Shown in pieces: positions 1 to 5,674 of a stretch of 7,269 nt of DNA. The notes below the pieces were generated by a model that was not told where the DNA came from, did not search any database, and saw only the letters and a program-made list of their open reading frames with translations. A program made the position numbers and the translations under genes. Source of the DNA: Chitinophagaceae bacterium (GTDB lineage Bacteria > Bacteroidota > Bacteroidia > Chitinophagales > Chitinophagaceae). The stretch spans positions 1 to 7,269 of the forward strand of contig PLXD01000595.1 in the NCBI GenBank assembly GCA_003151295.1, written 5' to 3'. The number at the start of each line of letters is the position of its first letter. The stretch's first letter is position 1.

Positions 1-1272
1 GCTACCACTATCCTGGCGATATTGATCCTGTTCCTCCTGATCGTTTCTTTTGTGGTATCGGGATCAGAAGTCGCGTTTTTTTCGCTCACCTACCGGGATA
101 TCAATATCCTGAAAACAAAACAGGATACTTCCTGGAAACGGATCGTCACCCTGCTCGAGGAACCCAGGGCCTTACTGGCTTCCCTGCTGATCGCGAATAC
201 TATCATTAACGTTGCCATCATCATTCTCTCCAATTTTCTCATCGATCAGCTGGTTCTTTTAAAGCAGAGCTTCTGGCTGTTCGAATTGATCGTAAAAGTG
301 ATCCTGGTCGCTTTTGTATTGATCCTTTTCGGCGAAGTAATGCCTAAGGTATGGGCTTCGCAGAACAACCTGCAGTTCGCCTATTATACTTCCGGTATCA
401 TAGAGATCATCCATCTCCTCTTCCGGAGGGTCAGTCTCTGGGCCGTTCGACAATCGCAAGGACTGGAACATTTCTTCGGAAGCCGGAAATCTGCCTTCAG
501 CCTCGAAAAGCTCGATCATGAGATCGATCGTTCAACGGATAATGAAGCTTCCGTAGAAGAAAAGAATATCCTGAAAGGGATTATCAAGTTCGGCAGCATC
601 ACCGTGAAGCAGATCATGAAGACCAGACTGGATGTTAACGGTATTGAATATGGACTGTCTTTCGCCGGGTTGAAGCAAAAAGTGGAAGAATTGCATTATT
701 CACGTCTGCCGGTATACAAGAACAGTCTCGACGAACTGTCGGGAATGATCCATAGCAAGGATCTGATCCCTTACCTGAACGAATCGGATGATTTTGACTG
801 GCATTCCCTGCTGCGCACTCCTTATTTTGTACATGAACATAAGCTGATAGAAGACCTGCTGCAGGAGTTTCAAAGCAAGCGTATTCATTTTGCAGTCGTC
901 GTTGACGAATTCGGGGGTACCAGCGGCATCGTGACATTTGAAGATATACTCGAAGAGATCATCGGGGATATCAAGGACGAATTCGACGAGGAAGAAAGCG
1001 TCAATAAACAGTTGGATGACGGAAGCTATGTTTTTGAAGGCAGGACGATGATCAACGATGTATGCAAGACCATGAATTTATCGGTGGATACTTTTGACAA
1101 GGTCAGGGGGGGGAGCGATTCGCTCGCGGGACTGATTCTCGAACTGGCAAGGGAGATCCCGGAAGTAAATGATGTAATCCCATGCGGCGATTTTGAATTC
1201 ACGATCCTCGAAGCCGATAGCAGCCGCGTTAAGAAAGTAAAAGTGGCTATCAGGATGGGTACGGGCAGCTAG
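1..1272 (+). CDS. gldE: Gliding motility-associated protein GldE (CNNM/CorC-type membrane protein), 5' end outside window
   Basis: The frame is open to base 1, adding seven codons before the first possible start (TTG at 22), so the true start lies upstream and the gene is 5'-partial. Counting from TTG 22, hydrophobic segments lie at about residues 1-20, 52-75 and 86-106, and the DUF21/CNNM signature GEVMPK is at 104-109. Two CBS domains follow at about 195-252 and 268-325, the second with VVVDEFGGTSGIVTFED, and then a CorC/HlyC-type C-terminal domain at about 335-412. This DUF21-CBS-CBS-CorC order is shared by general CorC/HlyC transporters. The GldE call rests on the gldD gene directly downstream, the arrangement known in Bacteroidota. 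GldE is an inner-membrane protein that supports gliding and type IX secretion together with GldD; its transport activity is not established. The gap to gldD is about 48 bases. Confidence 0.93.
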   Translation, partial: ATTILAILILFLLIVSFVVSGSEVAFFSLTYRDINILKTKQDTSWKRIVTLLEEPRALLASLLIANTIINVAIIILSNFLIDQLVLLKQSFWLFELIVKVILVAFVLILFGEVMPKVWASQNNLQFAYYTSGIIEIIHLLFRRVSLWAVRQSQGLEHFFGSRKSAFSLEKLDHEIDRSTDNEASVEEKNILKGIIKFGSITVKQIMKTRLDVNGIEYGLSFAGLKQKVEELHYSRLPVYKNSLDELSGMIHSKDLIPYLNESDDFDWHSLLRTPYFVHEHKLIEDLLQEFQSKRIHFAVVVDEFGGTSGIVTFEDILEEIIGDIKDEFDEEESVNKQLDDGSYVFEGRTMINDVCKTMNLSVDTFDKVRGGSDSLAGLILELAREIPEVNDVIPCGDFEFTILEADSSRVKKVKVAIRMGTGS

Positions 1273-1320
1273 GCGCGGGACCGGAAAATTTTGCATATCA
1301 TTAAAAATGAACCATACGTG

Positions 1321-1935
1321 TTGAATAAGATCCCTTTATTTAAAAGACTCTTTAAAAGACCGTGCCTTTTTTTCCTGCTGACCTGCCTGCTCTTCTCCTG
1401 CAACAGTAACTACACCCCCAAGCCCAGGGGCTATTTCCGGATCAGCTTCCCGGAGCATCAATACCGGACCTTTGACGAGCCCGGCTACCCGTATAGTTTT
1501 GAATATCCCGTTTATGCGAATATCCTGAAAGACACCTCTTTTTTCGAGGACAAGCCCCCCAATCCCTGGTGGATAAATATCGATTTCCCGCGATTCAATG
1601 CCCGTATTTATGTTAGCTACCGGGCGATAGGCCCTGATAGTTTCGATAAATTAAGAGAGGATGCCTATAAATTGACCTTTAAACATACTTATAAGGCCAG
1701 CTCCATCGACGATTCCCTGATCCGGACACCCAATGGGATCTTGGGCATTTTCTTTAATGTGGGCGGAAATGCCGCTACGGCCAAACAATTCTTTGTCACC
1801 GATTCGGTAAAAAATTTTTTGCGCGGGGCCCTATATTTTGACTCCACCCCCAATGCGGATTCACTGGGAATCGTTAACAGTTTCCTGCAGGAGGATATGA
1901 AATACCTGATCAATACTTTCAGGTGGAAGAAGTAA
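1321..1935 (+). CDS. gldD: Gliding motility lipoprotein GldD
   Basis: This is a lipoprotein needed for gliding and for secretion by the type IX system in Flavobacterium, probably anchored in a membrane facing the periplasm. With the start at TTG 1321 it has 204 residues. The signal peptide has a basic N-region (KRLFKR), a hydrophobic core and the lipobox LLFSC, with the lipidated cysteine at residue 27. The mature part opens with NYTPKPRGYFRISFPEHQY, which is typical of GldD, and the length of about 200 residues fits the family. No in-frame ATG exists near the start. The candidates are TTG 1291, GTG 1318 and TTG 1321. I prefer 1321 because it gives a signal peptide of normal length, but no ribosome binding site decides it. 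The stop is 28 bases before the next gene. Family assignment is secure, the exact start is not. Confidence 0.93.
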   Translation: MNKIPLFKRLFKRPCLFFLLTCLLFSCNSNYTPKPRGYFRISFPEHQYRTFDEPGYPYSFEYPVYANILKDTSFFEDKPPNPWWINIDFPRFNARIYVSYRAIGPDSFDKLREDAYKLTFKHTYKASSIDDSLIRTPNGILGIFFNVGGNAATAKQFFVTDSVKNFLRGALYFDSTPNADSLGIVNSFLQEDMKYLINTFRWKK

Positions 1936-1963
1936 CTTTATGATCAAATAAAAAATAAGAAAC

Positions 1964-2548
1964 TTGATAGCAATAGATAATATCCTGGTAAGCGACCTGG
2001 TGGTGGAGGAGCAGTTCGTCTGCGATCTGAATAAATGCAAGGGCGGCTGTTGCGAGGACGGAGATGCCGGGGCTCCTCTCGAAAGAGAGGAAATGGACAA
2101 GCTCAAAGAGATCTACCAAGTAGTGAGGCCTTATCTTACGGAAGCGGGCGTTAAGGAAATCGACAGCCGGGGCCCTTATAATTATGACCGGGAATTCGGA
2201 TGGGTCACCCCCACTATTCAGGGTAAAATGTGCGCATATGGTTTCAGGGACGGTAATGGGGTCATCAAATGCGGTATCGAGCAAGCCTGGAATGACGGTA
2301 AAACAGACTGGAAAAAACCGATTAGCTGTCACCTATATCCCATTAAGCTTAGCAAGAGCGGGGAACAAGAAATGGTGAATTACGAGCCCAGGGAAAAACT
2401 TTGTAAGCCTGCCTGTGTGCTGGGGAAAAAATTAAAGGTGCCCGTCTATGTATTCCTGAAAGACGCATTGATCCGGAAATACGGCGAAGATTTTTACGGG
2501 GCATTGGAAAAGATCGGGAAAATGAAGGCCGTTAAAGCCGGGAAATAG
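1964..2548 (+). CDS. DUF3109 family cysteine-rich protein
   Basis: This is a 194-residue soluble protein without signal peptide or membrane segment, recognisable as DUF3109, a family common in Bacteroidota with no proven function. It has nine cysteines: 20, 25, 29, 30, 90, 103, 122, 147 and 151. The N-terminal hallmark is FVCDLNKCKGGCC at 18-30. The clusters around CAYGF (90), KCGIEQAW (103), SCHLYPIK (121-128) and KLCKPAC (146-151) are spaced like metal ligands, so zinc or iron-sulfur binding is likely but inferred. The start is TTG 1964. An in-frame TAA at 1949 leaves no room upstream, and M-I-x-I-D-x-x-L-V-S is where family members normally begin. The gene lies 28 bases after gldD and about 85 bases before the LutB gene. 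A short tandem duplication covers its stop codon. A role shared with the iron-sulfur LutB protein is only suggested by proximity. Confidence 0.88.
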   Translation: MIAIDNILVSDLVVEEQFVCDLNKCKGGCCEDGDAGAPLEREEMDKLKEIYQVVRPYLTEAGVKEIDSRGPYNYDREFGWVTPTIQGKMCAYGFRDGNGVIKCGIEQAWNDGKTDWKKPISCHLYPIKLSKSGEQEMVNYEPREKLCKPACVLGKKLKVPVYVFLKDALIRKYGEDFYGALEKIGKMKAVKAGK

Positions 2549-2582
2549 TCAAAACCGAAAAGGAAATAATCAAAACCGAAAA
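2541..2582 (+). repeat. 21-bp tandem direct repeat across the DUF3109 stop codon
   Basis: Copies at 2541-2561 and 2562-2582 match at 20 of 21 positions; the one difference is G2548 against A2569. Copy 1 contains the TAG stop of the DUF3109 gene, and in copy 2 the same triplet reads TAA. The sequence flanking the pair is also similar: 2524-2547 (the last codons of the gene) resembles 2586-2608, with one gap and several mismatches. The pattern suggests local duplication of the gene's 3' end by replication slippage. No function is implied. Confidence 0.85.
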
Positions 2583-2633
2583 TAAGAAGGCGGTAAAGCC
2601 TTGAAATAAAGTATTCATTTTACATCCTATAGC

Positions 2634-4010
2634 ATGACAGAAACAGCTGCTTCCTTTATTGCCAGGAGTACGGTCAAGGCCGCCGACATTGATCACCGCA
2701 AAAAGATCAATTTCAATATCGGGAAGTATGATACTGCCGTGCCGCAGGGTAAAGAGCAATTCGGGGAGCTGAACCTGGCCAGGGAACGGGCAAAGAATAT
2801 AAAATGGAGGGCGATTGAGACCTTGGATACCCAACTGGAAGATTTCGAAGCGACTTTTAAGCAACGTGGGGGCAAAGTGATCTGGGCTGAAACGGCCGGA
2901 CAGGCGCTGGAAGAGATCCTGGCAATCTGCCGGGAGAAAAATTGCCGGACCCTTGTGAAGAGCAAGAGTATGGTAACGGAAGAGATCAAACTGAATGAAT
3001 TTCTTGAAGAGCGGGGTATCGAGAGCGTGGAGACCGATCTCGGGGAATATATACAGCAACTGGATGGGGAGCCACCCTATCATATCGTAACACCGGCTAT
3101 GCATAAGAGTAAGGAGGATGTGGCGAAATTATTTTATGAGAAGCTGCATACAAAGCCCGGCCTCAACCCCAGCCAACTCACCCAGGTGGCCAGGGAGAAA
3201 TTGAGGGATAAATATATCCGGGCGGAAATAGGTATTACCGGCGCTAATTTTATAATCCCGGAGATCGGCGGTATCGCCTTGACGGAGAACGAGGGAAATG
3301 CACGTCTTACCTGTGCTTTCCCGAAGACCCATATCGTGATCGTCGGGATCGAAAAAGTGATTCCCTCTTTAACGGATCTGGCATTATTCTGGCCCCTTTT
3401 GTCGACGTATGGGACCGGGCAAAGGGTGACGGTCTATAATAGTGTCGTCACTGGCCCCAGACAGGCGGGGGAGAGCGATGGTCCGGACGAGATGTATGTG
3501 ATCCTGCTGGATAACGGAAGGACCAATATCCTTGCCAACGAGAAAATGAGGGAAAGCCTGTATTGCATTCGTTGCGGCGCCTGTCTCAACGCCTGTCCGA
3601 TCTACAAAAATATCGGCGGCCATAGTTATGGCGCCACCTATAGCGGCCCCATCGGATCGGTGATTACTCCGCATTTACAGGGGATGAAAGAGTGGAAGCA
3701 CCTAAGCTATGCCTCTTCCCTTTGTGGTAATTGCACGGAAGTATGCGCCGTAAAGATCAACCTCCATGAGCTATTGCTGGAGAACCGTTATGAATCTGTC
3801 GCCCAGGGGGAATCGGCCTTGCCGGAGAGGATCGCCTGGAAACTGTGGAGGCGGGCAAGCCTGAACCGGGGATTGATGAACCTGGGTAACCGGAAGAGTA
3901 AGAACTGGCTGGTGAATAAATTATTTACCGGCTGGACCGCCCACCGCAGTGCGCTGGACTTTTCTCAGAAAACCTTTAACGAGCTCTGGAAAGAGAAAAA
4001 AGGTTTGTAA
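2634..4010 (+). CDS. lutB: LutB-type (LutB/LldF) L-lactate oxidation iron-sulfur protein
   Basis: This is a cytoplasmic protein of 458 residues, the usual length for LutB (formerly YkgF), the ferredoxin-like subunit of the LutABC complex that oxidises L-lactate to pyruvate. The LUD (DUF162) domain spans about residues 65-300, with KSKSMVTEEI at 109-118 and the GITGANFIIPEIGGIALTEN stretch at about 200-219. The dicluster ferredoxin region has C311, C314, C317 and C321 in CIRCGACLNACP, then C364, C367 and C371 in CGNCTEVC. The C-terminal tail (about 395-450) resembles the region found after the clusters in LutB. The residue after C371 is alanine, where LutB normally has proline. The start ATG 2634 has no clear Shine-Dalgarno sequence. 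LutA and LutC are not in the window on either side. Family assignment is strong; lactate as substrate is inferred from the family and not supported by context. Confidence 0.9.
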   Translation: MTETAASFIARSTVKAADIDHRKKINFNIGKYDTAVPQGKEQFGELNLARERAKNIKWRAIETLDTQLEDFEATFKQRGGKVIWAETAGQALEEILAICREKNCRTLVKSKSMVTEEIKLNEFLEERGIESVETDLGEYIQQLDGEPPYHIVTPAMHKSKEDVAKLFYEKLHTKPGLNPSQLTQVAREKLRDKYIRAEIGITGANFIIPEIGGIALTENEGNARLTCAFPKTHIVIVGIEKVIPSLTDLALFWPLLSTYGTGQRVTVYNSVVTGPRQAGESDGPDEMYVILLDNGRTNILANEKMRESLYCIRCGACLNACPIYKNIGGHSYGATYSGPIGSVITPHLQGMKEWKHLSYASSLCGNCTEVCAVKINLHELLLENRYESVAQGESALPERIAWKLWRRASLNRGLMNLGNRKSKNWLVNKLFTGWTAHRSALDFSQKTFNELWKEKKGL

Positions 4011-4014
4011 AGGA
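4009..4014 (+). promoter_or_regulatory. Shine-Dalgarno-like sequence that supports the 4024 start
   Basis: AAAGGA lies nine bases before ATG 4024 and overlaps the lutB stop codon, a normal ribosome-binding spacing. It supports ATG 4024 over the longer in-frame reading that begins at 3949 inside lutB. Bacteroidota make little use of such sites, so this is supporting evidence only. Confidence 0.5.
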
Positions 4015-4023
4015 TACTTATCC

Positions 4024-5334
4024 ATGCTATTATATAGTCCACATAGTACGCCCCGGCTTCAATATGTGATCGGGTTTATCAGTAAGGAATTATTTGATGA
4101 GCCGATCGTCATCACCACCGATAAAGAAGCATTCCTCCAGGCAGAAGGATTCCGTTTGAACTATTCGGATGCCGAGTTCAGCGAGGAAGATTTCTATATC
4201 CGTCGCACACTCCTGCTTTTCGAAAAGGATATCCGGCCTAAGGAGATCGATTGTTTCGAGTTGAATTATTATAAGGTTTTCTTTGAAACCGCCGGGGATC
4301 TGCCTTTCGATATATTTGCCGCTTCTTTTTATTTGCTCAGCCGGTATGAAGAATACCTTCTGCATGAGAAGGATGAATACCCCCGATACCTGCATACCCA
4401 ATCGCTGGCCTACCGGGAAAGATTTCTGAATATGCCCCTGATCAACATATGGTTGCAGGAGTTAAAGAAAGCCCTGGTTAAGAAATTCCCCGGAATGGTC
4501 TTTCGGCACCCTTCCTTTAAATTCATTCCTACCTATGATATAGACATGGCTTATTCCTACCTGCATAAGGGTTGGAAAAGGAATATTGGTGGATTCCTCA
4601 GGTCAGTGGGGAGTGGTCAGTGGTCAGCGGCATTGGAAAGGATCAGGGTGTTGCGGGGGAAGCAAAGGGACCCCTTCGACGCTTTTGAATGGCTCGATTC
4701 GTTGCATTTATACTGCCGGATGAAAGCCTATTATTTCTTCCTGGTTGCAGGGGAAAAGAGTCTGTATGATAAGAATATCAGTCCCGCGAAAAAGCCCATG
4801 GTGGAGTTGATCCGGTATCACGCGGCGGGCTACCGGGTTGGAGTGCATCCGTCCTGGCAAAGCGGGGATGATGAAGCATTATTGGCTACGGAGATAGACT
4901 GTATGGCATCCATTACGGACAAAAAAACAGTGATGAGCCGGCAGCATTATATACGATTTACTTTACCGGAGACCTATCGCCGGTTGATACAATATGGGAT
5001 CGGTGAGGATTTCTCCATGGGTTACGGGAGTATAAACGGTTTCCGTGCATCGGTCGCTTCTTCTTTCTATTGGTATGACCTGGAAAAGGAAGAGCAGACT
5101 TCCTTACGACTCTTTCCTTTCTGTTTTATGGATGCAACTGCCTATTATGAGCAAAAGTATACACACAGCCAGGCCATGACGGAGCTGATGCAGTATTATC
5201 ACCTGATCAGAAAGGTCAATGGCCTGATGGTGACCATCTGGCATAATTCGTTCCTGGGCTCCGATCCGGTCTTCGATGGATGGAAGAAGCTGTATGAGAT
5301 TTTCTTAAAGGAAGAAGTATACTGGGATGTCTGA
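4024..5334 (+). CDS. Polysaccharide deacetylase family protein with N-terminal DUF7033-like domain
   Basis: This is a 436-residue protein with no signal peptide or membrane segment, so probably cytoplasmic. Residues 1 to about 125 match the N-terminal domain often placed before this deacetylase in Bacteroidota, with FDIFAASFYLLSRYEEY at 95-111. The rest looks like a diverged NodB-type deacetylase fold: TYDIDMA at 170-176 in the place of motif 1 (TFDDG), GVHPSW at 273-278 for the histidine motif, SRQHYIRF at 305-312, DFSMGYGSINGFRAS at 329-343, and WHNS at 406-409 near the C-terminus. The acidic and histidine residues expected to bind metal are therefore present, and activity is plausible, but the substrate is unknown. 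I chose ATG 4024 because the protein then begins MLLYSPHSTPRLQYV as relatives do and because a Shine-Dalgarno-like sequence precedes it; starting at 3949 would overlap lutB by 62 bases. It follows lutB by 13 bases, suggesting co-transcription. Confidence 0.85.
   Translation: MLLYSPHSTPRLQYVIGFISKELFDEPIVITTDKEAFLQAEGFRLNYSDAEFSEEDFYIRRTLLLFEKDIRPKEIDCFELNYYKVFFETAGDLPFDIFAASFYLLSRYEEYLLHEKDEYPRYLHTQSLAYRERFLNMPLINIWLQELKKALVKKFPGMVFRHPSFKFIPTYDIDMAYSYLHKGWKRNIGGFLRSVGSGQWSAALERIRVLRGKQRDPFDAFEWLDSLHLYCRMKAYYFFLVAGEKSLYDKNISPAKKPMVELIRYHAAGYRVGVHPSWQSGDDEALLATEIDCMASITDKKTVMSRQHYIRFTLPETYRRLIQYGIGEDFSMGYGSINGFRASVASSFYWYDLEKEEQTSLRLFPFCFMDATAYYEQKYTHSQAMTELMQYYHLIRKVNGLMVTIWHNSFLGSDPVFDGWKKLYEIFLKEEVYWDV
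4601..4627 (+). repeat. Short GTCAGTG-type tandem repeat inside the deacetylase gene
   Basis: The tract contains GGTCAGTGG, then GAGTGGTCAGTGGTCAG, which amounts to about three copies of a 7-base unit TGGTCAG with one interrupted unit. It encodes the small-residue stretch RSVGSGQWSA, in a loop-like region after the first deacetylase motif. The unit length is not a multiple of three, so gain or loss of one unit would shift the frame. It is low-complexity in appearance. Confidence 0.55.
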
Positions 5335-5416
5335 AAGGGCGGACCCCTTCGCTCACAATCGAGCAGCGCGAAGATTCTTTCAACCGTTTTAATGTCATCC
5401 ACACGTGATACGGTTG

Positions 5417-5436
5417 TTGCGGAGCCACCTCCGCAA
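5417..5436. other. 8-bp perfect hairpin in the convergent intergenic region
   Basis: TTGCGGAG at 5417-5424 pairs perfectly with CTCCGCAA at 5429-5436 around the loop CCAC. It is the strongest local stem between the two convergent genes. No T-run follows on either strand, so it is not a classical intrinsic terminator. It may still help transcript ends to form, or it may be part of a larger folded element. Confidence 0.6.
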
Positions 5437-5642
5437 GATCCATCCATACGTTCCTGCCCCACATGAAATGCCCGTGGATCGTAAACGAGCGAAGCGAAGG
5501 CAACTGAGGATCGAGCGAAGCTCGGAACGAAAGCTGCGGGCGTAGCCCAACGAGAAGGAGCAAGGAACAACGCTCCGACGAAGTTCCAGTGGCGAAGCAA
5601 TAACTGCTAACGCGTGTGGGGCGTTGCAGATCTTGATTCATG

Positions 5643-5661
5643 GCTCTACGACATTTAGAGC
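5643..5661 (-). terminator. Weak candidate terminator hairpin after purH
   Basis: GCTCTA at 5643-5648 pairs with TAGAGC at 5656-5661 around a 7-base loop. It begins 13 bases beyond the purH stop codon, the right place for a terminator. The stem is only 6 bp and no U-tract follows in the direction of purH transcription, so the call rests mainly on position. Confidence 0.25.
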
Positions 5662-5674
5662 AGCTGACCATTAC

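Larger units (their letters stand above)
5335..5674. repeat. Convergent intergenic region rich in inverted repeats and GCGAAG words; possible dispersed repeat or structured RNA
   Basis: This 340-base stretch separates the deacetylase gene from the 3' end of purH. I see no credible gene in it. GCGAAG occurs at 5368, 5489, 5494, 5515 and 5592, and its complement at 5347, far more than chance would give. Short stems are frequent: 5417-5436 (8 bp), 5512-5524 (5 bp), 5533-5546 (about 5 bp including one G-T), and 5557-5576 (5 bp). A long-range pair, GCCCCACA at 5456-5463 with TGTGGGGC at 5615-5622, would enclose the last three hairpins as a multibranched fold. The base pattern differs from the flanking genes. 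This fits a dispersed intergenic repeat, a structured RNA or a decayed element. The sequence alone does not separate these, and no transcript direction can be assigned. Confidence 0.5.

Noticed and set aside
1..1272. General CorC/HlyC magnesium or cobalt efflux protein instead of GldE
   Set aside because: The domain order cannot exclude it, but adjacency to a clear gldD is the known gldE arrangement in Bacteroidota.
3949..4023. Longer N-terminus for the deacetylase-like protein
   Set aside because: It would overlap lutB by 62 bases and add 25 residues that look like out-of-frame lutB. ATG 4024 has a ribosome-binding sequence and the expected N-terminus.
5335..5349. Stem AAGGG/CCCTT directly after the deacetylase stop as an intrinsic terminator
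   Set aside because: The stem is only five base pairs, and CGCTCAC follows rather than a T-run.
5199..5671. Two overlapping minus-strand open frames (133 and 151 codons) covering the convergent intergenic region
   Set aside because: Both run deep into the 3' end of the deacetylase gene on the opposite strand, two different frames are open over the same bases, and neither protein has a recognisable domain. They are better explained by a repeat-rich, stop-poor sequence.
5335..5674. tRNA gene, CRISPR array or insertion-sequence ends in the intergenic region
   Set aside because: There is no cloverleaf with CCA-ready acceptor, no regularly spaced identical repeats, and no matching terminal inverted repeats with target duplications.
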